From assembly GCA_021234155.1 (NCBI GenBank), contig JAJEKV010000109.1, forward strand, positions 1,169,193 through 1,233,192: a stretch of 64,000 nucleotides of DNA. The letters are read 5' to 3'. Shown here one piece after another: positions 35,828 through 48,258 of the stretch. Numbering within the stretch: position 1 is the stretch's first letter; each line of letters opens with the position of its first letter. This DNA comes from Isoetes taiwanensis. Lineage: Eukaryota; Streptophyta; Lycopodiopsida; Isoetales; Isoetaceae. Made by a program: the position numbers and the translations under genes. The notes beneath the pieces are model-generated. The model was not told the origin of the DNA, searched no databases, and was given only the letters and a program-made list of their open reading frames with translations.

Positions 35828-38060
35828 AAACTTTAATTCCATGAATATTGTTACATGACTTTCCTTGGTAGTGTTAGTGACTATTGTGATCATCATGCTA
35901 AATGCCCTGTTCATATTGCAAAAAAAAGCAAACTCTCATTCTAAGTGAATTATTTGTATCAGCAACAACCAATAATTCTATTTAATATACTTGGAAAAAG
36001 GACAACATTTACCTTCATATAACTAACTTTCCCACCATGTTGTGGATCATCCATATTAAGGCAATTTCAACTTGCATAATATGCTATATGCCATTTGTGA
36101 CCCTAATAATTTGGTCCAATTCAAACACGTATGGGATATATCCAAATATCCAAGTGAAGATACGTAGTTCCACAATCATAATAGTAGTTAGACAATTTGT
36201 ATTTTATATGGCATACAAACACCATATAGAAATGTGCCATATCAAAACTTTATTTCCTTATCTAATACATCCGGGTGCGACTCATTTAACAGTGCTATAG
36301 ATGAAGACCTATAGCTTAAAATATTGTGAGTTACTGGGAAGTGCTGACATTGTGTCTATATACAAACATTTTTAGAACACTCAACTACTCAGTTACATAC
36401 ACAATTTGAATCGAGGGGCACTTGTGGAGGGGCTTGTAGATGAAGAACATGGTGGGGATCTACTTTAATTTAAATATAGATTGTGAAAACATGAATCACA
36501 GTTGATTTAGGCCACTTTATCCCCAAGAAACTGGGAGGCAACCCTCTGTGCACAGCACCTTGTTTCTTTTAGAAATTTGAAGGTGGAATGATGGTTACAA
36601 ATGGCGATGCAGGGAGCGACATGTCTTCTAGGGCATCTTACAGGGGGAGCCCATGGAGAAGGCGCAGAGGCGGTTTTCAGTGCTCTTTCTTCAGAAATGC
36701 TTGCATGTCTACAGGGTCTTTCTGCATAAAATTTCTAATTCTTCTGGTATTTTTATGCATGTGCTCTTTGCAGCTGCAGGAGTTTGTGCACAATGCATAC
36801 GTGAGGCTTGTTTCGTGCAAGGTGCATTTCTACCGCTTGGTTGTGACAGATAAAGACATTAAATGTGGAGGCGATGGCGCAATTGAGGCAGTGGAGCCAT
36901 GACGGTAGAGAAGCGTCTATGTCTTGCGCCATAGCTACCGCTTTGTCCAAGCTTCTTTGGGCGCAAGTCCCAGGGGGTTGCGCGAGTGGCTTTGTTGCTT
37001 CCCCAGCGGTTTCATCTGGTTCGATGTTTCTTTCCACTTGCTTCTTTCTCATGCTTGTCAATTAGCTTTATTTAATCTGCTGTTTGCAGTAGTTGTGCCA
37101 CAAAATTGCTGAATTGAGCATCGTTAAAAACTTCTCCATTGCTAGAATTGCCTACGGTAGGAGAGTTCAATTTCCTAAGCTTGAAAGTTTAATTTGCTCG
37201 GATTAAGTATAGGAGTATACCTTGGTTTATGATTGACTGCATCATTAACTTCGATACCATGATTCTAAATCATATGTGACATGGAAATGGCAGTTTGACC
37301 CCATCAAGCGGTCAAGGGACGGCCAAGGCATCTCCATTTGGAATCATTCATGGAATATTCCTATGATCAATGGCTCAAAACAAACGATAATATGAAACAT
37401 TACCTTGCGTTAATGTCAGACACACATTTACTAATTATTATTACTCATTACAATTTTTTTACCAATAGACTGATGGATTGGTGTGACATTAGCTCCATCC
37501 TTTTATTTAAGCTTATTCTTTTGATTCAACCAAGTCTAAATGCCCTTTCAAACCTCGAACTATGTCTCACATGCCTTGCCCAACAACGTGGGAGATTGAG
37601 GCAATCTATAGTGCCTTGGCACCTTGCTTTAGATTGTGACAAACAGTATATTTTGCATGTATTTATTTATTGGAACTGTAATATGAATGCCAAATAAGTT
37701 AGATTTAGACTTATAAGTTTCTTACATGTTAATGCCCTACCACAAAGCTGCTATTTGATTTGTTAATGCTATGCTAGCTTAGTTGGAAGAAATTGTGCCG
37801 CCGCTTTTTTCTTTCAAAAGTGATTGTTAGCAAGTTTATTCAACTCAGGTCCAAGGATTTCTTTTCACAATATGTGACCTGATTTCTTTGATTTTGAATA
37901 ATTTCAACAAATTCAGGTTAATAAAACATAGTCTCCAACTATCTTGCACAATAATCTTATTGACATGGAGCTACTGCTTGTCATTGAGTCATGATCACCT
38001 GAACTTCCAACTTATGTTAAGAAAGTTTAGAATGATTTGTCTCATCTAATGTGGGAAAGA
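35828..38060. other. Intergenic, downstream of AP5M
   Basis: No gene recognised. It contains the dispersed repeat copy at 37411-37480. A stretch at 37275-37305 (tgacatggaaatgg..tttgaccccatc) resembles 24680-24712. Confidence 0.45.
37411..37480 (+). repeat. Dispersed repeat, copy B (matches 29866-29940)
   Basis: ttaatgtcagacacacattt followed by actaattattattact and caatttttttacc pairs with copy A with about ten differences over 70 bp. Confidence 0.7.
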
Positions 38061-40696
38061 TTACTTTGTTGGTACAGCTGCATATGGATATCTGCCCAAT
38101 GAATTCCAAAATATGTATTCTGCTGACAAAACCTTGTTGGCAAAAAATATGTAACAATTAAAACATAGGAATCGAGGCCTGTAATAATTCTTAATCTGCT
38201 TAAGAATAATACCTGTGCAGAGACTTCACTTGGTGCCTTGGTAGCAGGATAGATTGTAACCTATTTGACCACCACAAAAGCTGCTTTTAAGTTTTGCATA
38301 AGTTTCATACAGTGCATTTAAGTCTTCTTGTTTTCCTATCAAAATTAATTTTCTGTATGTCTTGTTTTACAATTTTAATGCATTCAAAACAAGAAGGCAT
38401 ACCATTTTAGGATCAACAGATACTCCCGACATTGTACCACCTAAAATTTTGAAGGACGCCTGCATTACACAGCAAGATATGAGACCACAAGACAAAATAA
38501 TCCAATACAAAACATGTTAAAGAATGTGCATAGGAATCATGCGAGTGGGCTTCAAAATGTCAAGCTGGTAAATGATGGCAACAATAAGTTAAGTCATCAA
38601 ATTTTAACATTTACATTCAATATTTAGCAACAGAATGCTGACATTAAGACCACTCACTCCAGTGAGAGAGACTGTACCTTAGCGTAACTGTACGCTTGCC
38701 AACAAAAGGGGTCTTCCCAACCTGCGGAAGCAATATTAAAATCCACTTTATCCACCATTCCTTCTTGGGATTCCTCCCCACCATCCTCACCCTCATCACT
38801 GTATATATCTTGGTTTCTTCCTTGGGCTCCAGCATTTGGAGCAAATTTTACTGTGCCCGAAAATGTTGCTTCCATTATCTTGGATGTCATGGTCCGCCCG
38901 CTAACAATGATCTTCCAGTCAATTGAATGCTCAGTAGATGAAACTACTCCAACAGATGGAGCACCATCCACTGCTATTATTTTCCGTGTTTGGAATGGAA
39001 TAGATAAAGAACAATGTTCCATAGCCATTGGTGGCTTGTACCCTTCCATAAGTTTCATTTTGAATAAAAATGCTCCTTCATCCTCTGAAACCATGGACAG
39101 CTGATAGAACCCTCTCAAAGGTGGACGCATATCAGAAGGGGCCAACATATACTTTGCGAGAATGAAGTTACCTAAGGGAGGTGAAAAGGTTAAAGTATGT
39201 TTATCTGGACACTGCTCAAAAGATTGGGCGCATGGATGGAGTGTGACAGCATCAAAAGAAATTAAGTTTGGACACGACAAACTAGCAGTAATATCAGGTA
39301 ACCCTTCAAGCTCTGCGCGACATAACAACTGTCCTCCCACAGAAATCACATCAGCCACTTCATCACGATCATAAAGTGCTGCGGTGACTGTCTCGTGAAT
39401 TGCAAACAATAATTTCTGTTTACCCTTGTATAGATAAGGCTTCCATGCAGGCAGCTTCTGGTCAGATGTTGGTGCATCTTGATTAGCAAATCCCGTTGTT
39501 CTCATAGCCAGATGATTGAGAGGATTCAAGTCTAAAGGGGTGCCTGCATTGAAGCCCAATTTGCACTTTCCATTCACATCTTCTCTCTGCGAAAAGCATC
39601 ACTAAAATTTGTCAACTACCTAAAGAAGCACTTAATAGGGGAGATTACAGACCGAAGGGCATCGAACTTGTGATAAAACTCATCAATGACTCTCTTTCAG
39701 CTAATTTTAGTGTCCCTTTGCTGGAGATGCCCAGCCCAGCAGGTGCTGCATTTCCAGCTACAGCTGATGATTGTGTTACTGCTACTGGCACAGGTGTGGT
39801 AACAGGTTTGGACCTGGCTGCAATACTTGATATCCCAATACCACCAGTTATAGTGTCAAGAATTCCACCAATTGTTGGGAGAGGAGTGACGGTCATTTCA
39901 GGTTCTGTTATTTCTCCAGAGACAACGTCTGCAAGCGCATGTGCAACAGAAAATGCCCTAGAAGATTTCATTTTTGCAGTCAGACGATAAAGAACATCCG
40001 ATGTGATTTTTCTACAAAATTTAAATAAGAGGGGAAGTATAGGAGGACATGGAATTACCCAGTTACACAAGGTAGATTGAGTATGATCGAAGATAGGCTG
40101 AATGCATCTTCAGATGCCTCTTCAGCACCCCCACAGTCTGCCTTCCAATAAAGATGCTTATAAGCTGCAAGCTGATGAGGTTCAACAGAAGGCAGAACTA
40201 AAATGTGATAAGGTCCTCGCAAATGTGTAACAACAGGCCAAAGGAGCGAGATCTTGTCTTCTGTCTGTTTCAACTGTAAACTTATTACATACCGAGTAAT
40301 GGGATCATTCACCCAAGAGTCTGACCCTTTTTGCGATGTTACTTCTCGAATGCCAGAGCCTTGTAGTGAGCCTTCTCTGGTGTAAAAGAAAAAGTGTTAT
40401 ATAACTAGAATTAAGCTTCAAAAACGTTAAGGACTCCGTTACCTGTTTTTCCTGTCAGAAAATGCTGTTGCTAAATCTAGGTCAGTAGGCAGAGCACAGT
40501 AATCTGAATCGCTCTGCTTCTCATAATTTGCCTTGAACTTCTTTTCCACGGTGGGAAACCGCCTATTCAAAGCCGACATCCCGTGCTCAGCAACATTTAT
40601 AGCTCTAAACAGAAAAGTGGAGAAGCTGGCATACCTCGAGAAGACGACATGCTGCTGCTGATTAAGGATCCAAAGCGCCCTTATGCTGCATCCCAT
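38061..40696 (-). CDS. AP5M: AP-5 complex subunit mu (7 exons)
   Basis: Spliced model, minus strand: 40696-40443, 40376-40059, 40011-39653, 39543-38678, 38459-38403, 38260-38213, 38132-38061. Phases agree throughout and give 657 residues, close to the plant homologue. AP-5 mu is the medium chain of the fifth adaptor complex, which works in late endosome/lysosome trafficking. The start MGCSIRALWILNQQQHVVFS is the N-terminal longin-like part of plant AP5M. Then come KQTEDKISLLWPVVTH, GISSIAARSKPV and SSMPFG joined to TPLDLN. The mu homology domain follows: LPAWKPYLYKGKQKLLFAIH, GFYQLSMVSEDEGAFLFKMK and EDPFCWQAYSYAK. The last three exons are short (57, 48 and 72 bp) and end YIFWNSLGRYPYAAVPTK. 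The acidic insert EDGGEESQE is typical. No sign of decay. Confidence 0.95.
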
Positions 40697-41879
40697 CTCT
40701 TCAACCTAAAATATTTTGGAGAAGCTCGGGCCGTTGGCTTGTTACAGCACGACTGATTGCTTTAAAATATACTTTGTATCGGGGTCTTCTTAAAAACAAG
40801 GTGTTTTCACAATACTAGTTTTTGCATGTGGTTAATCGGGTTTGGAGGGAATTGGTAGTTGCGGCAAATCTTGGTAAAAAACAAGGTGCAGCGCACGAGA
40901 GGTTGCCCTCCAAGGGCCGTAAAGTGTGTCTTCATCTTTCTTATAGCGAATCCCAAACATTGGCATAAATATCTTCACTTTATTTTTATTAGATCTACTA
41001 GACACATAATTATGATAAGTAAATTTTTTATCAAGCATGTTCCTATGAATTCTATAGGAGAAAAGTGGGTCTCCTACTCTCCTCTTCTTGTCAAAATGGG
41101 GAGATCGACCATTGTTCTCTAACACACAAAGGGATTATCCCAATGGGGAATGCACACCCCACCTTATTGTCATGAACCAAAGCATATAAATGGGAGATTA
41201 TGGATACGTGGTTATTGTCGTTCTACTCAAGATTCGTTGGACAAAAACATAAGCTTACAATATGACCACCCTAAAGTACAGAAATTGGAAATAAACTATC
41301 AAATATATTGTTTCATCACAAGAACATTGCAACCTTCATTGATTTGCCTCTTTTTTTTTGGGTCACTTCTACTAGGCAAAGTCCATGATTGCAATTTCAT
41401 TGATTAACCATAAAAATTGCGAAGGTTGAATTCAGTGGAAATTAAGGCTAAATTCTATCTTCTGTGAACCAATAGTTCTTGCCTATACCAAATCATTATA
41501 TGAAGATTTGATAAAATTTGAAGATTTGAATTTCAGATGTCAAAGGGTATTCCTTTTATTTTCCCATACACAAAATTACAACAGGGCGAATGGAGTAAAA
41601 TTTCTTAAAGCTTATGATCCACACTATATATGACAGCATAAATTGCTCACTAGAAAATCATATAGAAGAAGAATCCATTGGCTCTGCATGGTAAACATTT
41701 TTCAAAAGTGGAATAGGAGAGTCAAAATTAAAATCACTATATAGCTGTTCACCTTCCAAAATGAATTTATTTTGACCGCATCTTACTGCTGAATACACTC
41801 AAAGGTGCCAGCAGTCTATCAGAGTTGATAGGCAATATGCAAGCATTCCAATATAAACGATAGACCTACCTGTTGGGCA
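40697..41879. other. AP5M upstream region and spacer
   Basis: It should contain the AP5M promoter; no obvious TATA box close to the start codon. Open frames on both strands are short and unrecognised. Confidence 0.45.
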
Positions 41880-42400
41880 ATTTTCTGCAACATGACCCCC
41901 TACTTATGGAAATTTTGGGCTTGCCTTTCTCTAGCAGCAATAGAGTAGTGTTGAGTCCAATCTCGTCCTGAAGAAATACACATGCAACGTTCTGAATGGA
42001 GCCTTGTAAGGGTCCATTTTGGGACAAGTATGATTTTAAAGCAAGCAACTTGTTAGTTGTATCATCAGCTAAAATGGATTGAAGCTGCAAAAATTTCAAT
42101 CCCAGTTAATAAGAACACCTTATAACTACACAAGCTAAGAGGAATTGTATATTAACCTGCACAAGCTTAAAGATTAACTTATCAAGGGTGAATGGTTGGC
42201 AAGACTGTGTTCCAATAATGGCGCAACATCCATCTTCAAACTTTGCGTTATCTGCAGAACCATCAAGTATGTTATGAAGGACTCGCAAAAATCTGAAAGG
42301 CATCCAGTAATTAGATATAAGCAGAGACTCTCTAGTAAGTTCAGCTACACGCTTGAACAAAAAATGGTATCCCAGAATCACCTTGGTTTCTTGTTGCTTG
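41880..42400 (-). pseudogene. SIN3-like (SNL) co-repressor fragment
   Basis: Two exon-like segments on the minus strand. The first contains [40 protein letters not shown] and LIFKLVQ, closely matching the conserved SIN3 region after the third PAH domain ([39 protein letters not shown]). It ends at a CAG|gttaat donor. The second starts after tttttgcag with LQSILADDTTNKLLALKSYL, matching LQAxAxDExxNKLLxLY. Neighbouring SIN3 exons (PAH domains, C-terminus) were not found within reach, and the second exon runs into a stop with unrelated sequence. Annotated as a gene fragment. Confidence 0.7.
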
Positions 42401-43479
42401 CTACATTGATAACATGCATAAATTACTTGATAAGGAATACCTTACTTAACCTAAATTATAGAGGCATACTTTGATGTTTCAATTGCAGATTCTGAACTCT
42501 GGGCAGTAGCTGAATTTTCTTTAGATATAAGCACACCAATACGAACGCTTGCCTGAAGCTCATACTTTATGTTGGCACCTGCACAAATGACAAATAGAAA
42601 TACTATGCCATTAACAGCTAACCAACCTTAATTTGCGAATCTTTTTCTTTACATGCCTTGCGTAGTCTTGACACAAAATTATGTCAACCTGTAAATCCAA
42701 TATAATACTCAGAGAATTAACATTGACATTTGAATATGCACAGGTCATACCCATTTCAATTCCGCCATACATAATTTACAACTACTCTTATGTGTAAAAA
42801 ATGTTGGAAACTCTTATGTCGAACAAAACTCACATCTGTTACTCCATATGTTTCTTGCAAGCATTCAAAATTGTATTAACAACAATTTAATGTGGAACAA
42901 GACAATGAAAATATGATTATCTTATTGGCAGATAACATGAGAGCTTGCATTATGAAGGAAATGGTTAAAATCTATACACACCATGTATTCAAGCGTCTTC
43001 AGAGATTTCACTCCAACACAGATGACAATAATGGGTGTTTGGCAAAAAGCTCAATAAAATTCGATGATGATTCTAAGCTATGATAATGATGGCTCTCTTA
43101 TTATGCCACTCCTAAGATAGTTCTGGTGGATAGGTTGAAAACATTGGCTATGGCAGCAGATGTGGGGTTTAAACCCATGTATTTTTGCATTTGTTAGAAA
43201 GCCTCAAAAAATTGTATTCCCCACAACTATATCATCAAACAACCAATACAACAACAAACAAAAGCTAATCATAAGAGTGCAATCTAATATGTATGCAGCT
43301 AGAGCACCCAGGAATGTAGAGCAAGAACGACACTTTCAGGAAGAGCAACCCCAATCATGCAATGCATGTCTAATAAGAAGCTACTTAGATGCATAAAGAA
43401 TGAGCAAATGGCCTATGTTTTTAAGCTCGAAGTTGAGGAGCCAGAAGCAGAAGAAGACAAGGAGGCCAAGCGTTGAACA
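42401..43479. other. Spacer between SIN3 fragment and gypsy element
   Basis: AT-rich. Minus-strand NVRIGVLISKENSATAQSSE near 42480-42550 may be a further decayed exon of the SIN3-like fragment. No LTR of the gypsy element was identified here. Confidence 0.35.
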
Positions 43480-44019
43480 AGCTGCCAAAGCCAATAACCA
43501 AGCTAGTGAAGGAATTCCACGATTTGTTCCCGGATGAGATCAAGCAACTTCCGCCTTACATGGGAGTCGAGTGTGAAATAGCACTTGAGCCAGGGACTAA
43601 GCCAACAAGTAAGGCATCTTAGGAGTTGACGGAATTGAAGAAGCATGCAAGAGTTGCTAGACCTAGGGTTTATAAGACCTAACATCTCTCCATTCGGGGC
43701 GCCAATCCTTTTTGTCAAGAAGAAAAATGGAAGTCTCAGAATGTGCATTGACTATCGTCAATTAAACAAGCACACCATCAAGAACAAGTACGCGCTGCCT
43801 CGATCAGATGATTTGATGGATCAGCTGCAAGGAGTGAAAGTTTTCTCCAAGATAGACTTGAGGTCAGGCTACCATCAGATCATAATCAAGGAAGGAGACA
43901 TCCATAAGACTGCATTCAGGACAAGATATGGCCATTACGAGTTCACGATGATGCCATTTGGGTTGTCCAACACCCCAGCAACATTCATGAGGCTCAGGAA
44001 CGACGTTTTCCTGGATTAA
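43480..44019 (+). mobile_element. Ty3/gypsy retrotransposon, reverse transcriptase 5' half
   Basis: Encodes the fingers/palm of a Ty3/gypsy reverse transcriptase: EFHDLFPDEIKQLPPYMGVE, an in-frame stop near 43620, then [57 protein letters not shown] and [13 protein letters not shown]. The frame stops just after NDVF, immediately before where the catalytic YLDD strand should be. Gag, protease and the 5' LTR are not recognised upstream, so the copy is truncated. The downstream half of what looks like the same element resumes at 55749 on the same strand. Confidence 0.88.
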
Positions 44020-45400
44020 GCCCTAGATCTGACGGTCCAAAATTTGGTTGAGGAGATCGACGTGTTTGGGACGGTCAAACATTTATTTCGGGATGGCTAG
44101 GGTTTGTGGTGTAGTTTAGGGCGGCGGCGACCGCCCATTATGTACAGACAGAAACAGGGTTGCCATAGCTGGAAGAGCAGCATGATGAAACATTTTCCAA
44201 CAACAGTTGAATGCCCCTTTTCTGTGATTATCTAAGGAGGTAGGAACTGACAGAATCATTCAGCTACAGAATATAGTTAAGCATTCACCAGTAATAGAAA
44301 CACGGATTCTAGCACCATATTTTGCCAGTTCCAAGTTACCATGCATCCTGCAAGCTCCAAGAAAGGTCGTCAGACCACACAAGTAGGTTGAAATCAGGGA
44401 ATAAATTACTAATCGCATATTTCTTATTAGCCAACTTGATTTTAGTTAAACTTGCTCGATATTAATCCCAAAACTTTCTGTCATTTAGCTAAACTCTACA
44501 TATTTTTCCTCTCATACTTTCTAGCGTTTAACTAAACTAACCCAAATATCAACCTTAAATTTTCTATGTTGTGGCCAACAGAAAATATTAAGCCAAATTA
44601 CTATACTTTTTTTCAATATATTTCATTTATTTTGGTCATTTTCTTTGTGAAAACATTATAAAATAATGCTAACTAGCAAATTCTAAGACTCAAATTAATT
44701 CATAATGCTAGAAACTAAACTACTAATTATATATTTCATATAAACTAGAATGATGTTAGCTAAATTGGTCTGAAATTCATTCTAAAGTTTCTATGGTTTA
44801 ACTAAACAATACAAAATTTGACTCTCTTACTTTCTAGCGTTTGGCTAAAGAGCTCCAAGGTTGATGCAGTCCCAAAAAAAAGTTAAGCTAAAATTATTAT
44901 TTTTTTCCCAATTTTTTCCATTTACTTTGGCTTTTTTTTTTTTTTTTTTTTTTTTTGAAAATGTGCTAAAACATTGCCAAATAACTAAGTTTAGCCCTTA
45001 AATTATTCCATAAAATGTCTTGTATGATATTTACTACTTCTTTCGTGAAACCTAAACTGACAAGAAGATCATTAAGCAAGTTTAATGCTGCTCCATTGGT
45101 GTAATATTGTTTTGTTATGCTGAGTAAGGTTGTCTCCTTGCAATGAGTTTACTGCACCAATAATAAGCATGATTTCATTAATTGGATAAAATAACCCAAT
45201 TTTGAGAATTTTCAGCACACCTTATTTGCTCAAGCACGAATACTTTCACCTAGTTCTCGAGCCCAACAAACATGAGGTAATTAACATACACATATACATA
45301 CAAATTATGTGTTATACTTGTACGTGTACATGATACTTGTAGAAGCCCAATAATGGCCCTACATTCTACACCAATAATTCACATCAATAATTTTCACTTC
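44020..45400. other. AT-rich non-coding stretch inside the split gypsy element
   Basis: No gene recognised. It starts with a GC-rich palindrome (gggcggcggcgaccgccc near 44122) and includes a T-run at 44931-44956. A related motif (tttctagcgtttaactaaac) recurs at 44518 and 44838, suggesting internal decayed repeats. Confidence 0.4.
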
Positions 45401-45412
45401 ACTATAAAAACA

Positions 45413-45419
45413 GCTTGAC
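45413..45419 (+). promoter_or_regulatory. TATA box of small gene A
   Basis: TATAAAA in cttcactataaaaacagc, conserved in sequence and position with the box at 46050. It is only 33 bases before the ATG, implying a very short 5' leader. Confidence 0.65.
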
Positions 45420-45445
45420 TCGGGGGTAGAGATCATTCATCTCCC

Positions 45446-45688
45446 ATGGCTTCCTCGATGCCTCGTCCAGAGCACATCCGATCTTTCAAGTGCTACTTGA
45501 GCTACAACGATCTGAACGAATGCGCAAGAAATGGTGTTAATCTTGATCCATGGCTCCAATCTAAGGCTGATGGTCCTGCTAGTGCCTGCAGGAAGCTCAC
45601 TCGTGTTAAAGTCCACATTTACTGGCTTCCTGATCAGGAGATCTATGAGCTGAATAGCATCACGAGCTTTGATGTTGATGATGAGTGA
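45446..45688 (+). CDS. Small gene A of a tandem pair, unknown function
   Basis: Encodes 80 residues, MASSMPRPEHIRSFKCYLSY at the start and ending EIYELNSITSFDVDDE. No signal peptide or membrane segment; acidic C-terminus. It matches no family I know. The support is comparative: a diverged copy lies 647 bp downstream (46093-46327) with the same layout (H-I-x5-KC, LxxCxxxxxxLDPxLxxKAxGP, YExxxIT, DxxDE) and the same promoter block (aataattcac, cttcactataaaa, ctcccatgg). Protein-level similarity across indels implies past selection on the coding frame. It sits inside the interval that splits the gypsy element. Confidence 0.6.
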   Translation: MASSMPRPEHIRSFKCYLSYNDLNECARNGVNLDPWLQSKADGPASACRKLTRVKVHIYWLPDQEIYELNSITSFDVDDE

Positions 45689-46049
45689 ATCAATGTTATC
45701 AGTGATGACTACTGTATCTGTTTATGATATAATAATGGTATGAGCACCTATAAACTATGTAAGGATGTAATAGCACAATGAATATTGTTTGATGTATCAT
45801 ACCTGAGTGTAGTGTAGGGTTGTGCTCTTCGACTTCCACTATATCTGCAAGCTTTTCAATCACACTTGAATTACTAAAGCACAGTTCCTAATTTCAACCA
45901 CACCTGAATTACTCAAGCACACGTTTTAAAAGCATACATATATCCATACGAAAGATGTATTATACTTGTATTTATACAACGGTCTTATACACGAGCAATA
46001 ATGGCGCCGAAGGCTACCCCAATAATTCACCTCAATCATTCTACTTCAC

Positions 46050-46056
46050 TATAAAA
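46050..46056 (+). promoter_or_regulatory. TATA box of small gene B
   Basis: TATAAAA in cttcactataaaagctt, the counterpart of the box at 45413, 43 bases before the ATG at 46093. Confidence 0.6.
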
Positions 46057-46092
46057 GCTTCTCACTTCGGGGCTAAAGTTCATTCTTCTCCC

Positions 46093-46327
46093 ATGGATTT
46101 TTTGCCTTCATCAATTCACCACATCGAGGCGATCAAGTGCTCAATGACCCACTCTGATCTTGTTGGTTGCCTAGACAGGCATCTTCTTCTTGATCCCTAC
46201 CTGCGAAGAAAAGCTTTGGGGCCAGATTCGTTGCCCCTTCGTCAATTCGATCCATCCGATTTGGCTTCCTGGCCGAATGAGCTATGAGATATCGGGGATC
46301 ACTACTACAGATCCTCAAGATGAATGA
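46093..46327 (+). pseudogene. Small gene B of the tandem pair, frameshifted at the 3' end
   Basis: Starts MDFLPSSIHHIEAIKCSMTH and aligns with small gene A through LVGCLDRHLLLDPYLRRKAL and the tract after it. The frame from the ATG stops after SWPNEL at 46287. The next frame continues with YEISGITTTDPQDE and a stop at 46327, clearly matching YELNSITSFDVDDE of gene A. So a small indel near 46285 removed the conserved C-terminus. A functional shorter protein cannot be excluded. Confidence 0.6.
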
Positions 46328-46464
46328 ATCACCGCTTAGCATTGTATAGTGTAAGAGCTCTTGTGTTGAGATGAAAAACGCAGAGCGTAATGAATAATAA
46401 CTAGTCTATTGTAACTTGCATGTTATGAATGATATAGTAATTATGTAAAAGAGCATTGCATACC

Positions 46465-47048
46465 TCAAGAGTTCTCATCATCGTCCTTAGCTTCTTTAGC
46501 CACTAATTCTTGCAACTGAGCCCCCACACTACTGGGGATCACCACTGACAATGGCCTGGTCTCTACGGCCCAACCATAGTCTATCGTTTTCAAATGTTGG
46601 TAGCGTGGCGGGTCATTAGGATTCGGTCTCCAATTCTTGCTCCAAGAATCCCTATCTTGCATTGCATATGAGGTACCCTTTTCCGCAACAGCTCAAACCA
46701 AGAAACAAACACCTCTTCATAATGAGGGAGATTAGGGTCCTCTACTGGGTCCTCTTCCACAAAGGCCATCCACGTCCGGCAGTTATCATGTGGCCTGATC
46801 AGCAAGAGCATTCCTTTCTTCACATCTTGGTAGGGGTCGAATATTTCAACAGGGTTCTTGGGTCTACCAGAGAAAGGCCCGACATAATGAGATGCACCAA
46901 TGTGTTCATCCACCAATAAGTTGTCGGGTTCTTCTAATGCAGTTTGTCTCGTCTTTGGGCCAAAAATCCCGAATGACGCCGGTTCTCCCGGGCTGAACGT
47001 CCCCAAGCACTCGCCAAAAAGGTGGACCAAAATAGTCAATAACTTCAT
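46465..47048 (-). pseudogene. DUF7869-type transposon protein, C-terminal part
   Basis: Continuation of the minus-strand transposon gene whose central part is at 47302-47733. Reads NPVEIFDPYQDVKKGMLLLI and RPHDNCRTWMAFVEEDPVED, a small beta-rich domain near the C-terminus of this protein class. After a frame change it continues with WSKNWRPNPNDPPRYQHLKT and ends in a Glu/Asp-rich tail at 46465. No known enzymatic motif. The frame change near 46600-46660 shows decay. Confidence 0.5.
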
Positions 47049-47301
47049 TCATATATGTGTTAGACCATGAGTTATCGCCGGCTCTAGAAATAGCTGCCCG
47101 GTGCATCATGTACTTGGCAATTGAAGCTCTCAAGGCACCTATATCCGCCAAGCTCGATATGGTCGCATCGACCTTAGGTGATCCTCTAGGAATCATAGGT
47201 AAGCCTTGGGCATCCTCCTTCCACATTTTAATTCCCTTTTTCGGTAGCCACTCCCTATGCCCCTCGCCTCATCTTGTAGAACATTAGTGGCCATCCATCA
47301 T

Positions 47302-47733
47302 TCATCTGCGAGAACTTGAAGAGTAGAGGTTCCAAATGACCACATAAACGGTCCTTCTTATCGAGGGGATAAAACCTTTCACTAATTCTTTCCAGTTGGG
47401 AACCTCGCACACAAGGTAGGGCGTAGGAGACTTTGAACTACACCTGCTGAAGAGTTGCATAAGCTCCGGGATAGTCAATGCATCCGATCTTCTCAAACGA
47501 GTAGAGTAGTTTCCAAAGAGGGCATCTATGTCATCGTGGGTGTGTCCAACCATCATGAATCCCGGTTGCACCCGATGAAGACACCTAACTGGACCAAAGT
47601 ATGACAAGTAAGAGAAAAAGATACCGTTCTTGTTTTGTCCCGAGCAATTGTCTAGTTGCAAGTAAAGCCTCCTAGGCAACTTCTTGATGTCGAGGGCCCT
47701 TGATAGGAGGCATAAAATCATTTCTAGTGCCAT
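47302..47733 (-). pseudogene. Transposon protein with DUF7869-like domain
   Basis: Encodes LPRRLYLQLDNCSGQNKNGI and then FMMVGHTHDDIDALFGNYST followed by IPELMQLFSRC. The QLDNxxxxNKN and VGHTHDDIDALF motifs are hallmarks of the DUF7869-type domain found in plant and protist transposon proteins, probably an RNase H/DDE-like fold with the two Asp-containing motifs at the active site (inference). Continues on the same strand with 46465-47048 downstream and 48259-49621 upstream, together forming one decayed gene of about 3.2 kb. Confidence 0.7.
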
Positions 47734-48258
47734 TCACCATTTTTGTCCTAAGGGCTTCCGTGTTCAAAATTGCTCCACCCCGCCAGCTTCCCCGATGATC
47801 CTCAGATTTCTCAAATGACCCCAGTTGTCCTCGATTGATTCTCTAGTGTTTTCAGGGTATGATTTAAAGATCCCACATGAAAATTCGAATCATCGAGGCC
47901 GAGGTCCAAATGAGAAGTGGCCCAAGGCACCTACACCATGCCCATGCATGAGAGCACCGATAAGACTCACCTTCAACCGCTCACCCCTCCATACAGATTT
48001 TGCTAGCTTCTCCGGGCGAGGAACCATCGTCTTATTCTCGATCCATTTTATCATGTATAATGGTTAAGGCATGTTCGGAGATCGATGAGACAAAGCTCTC
48101 CACGACCGGAGAGACTCCTGCAGAAAGTTGGGTCAAGTCATGTGAGATTTCCTTTCCACGACAAGCTCTCTTCTTTCTCTTGGATCTCTAGTCTTGGCAA
48201 GTTTCTCCTTTATCACAATACGTATTACACTTAGAAAATGCTATCCTTTTGGCGATTG

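Noticed and set aside
46662-46919. Plus-strand ORFs in the 46.6-48.9 kb interval
   Set aside because: They mirror the minus-strand DUF7869/DUF8039 transposon gene, which carries the recognisable motifs.
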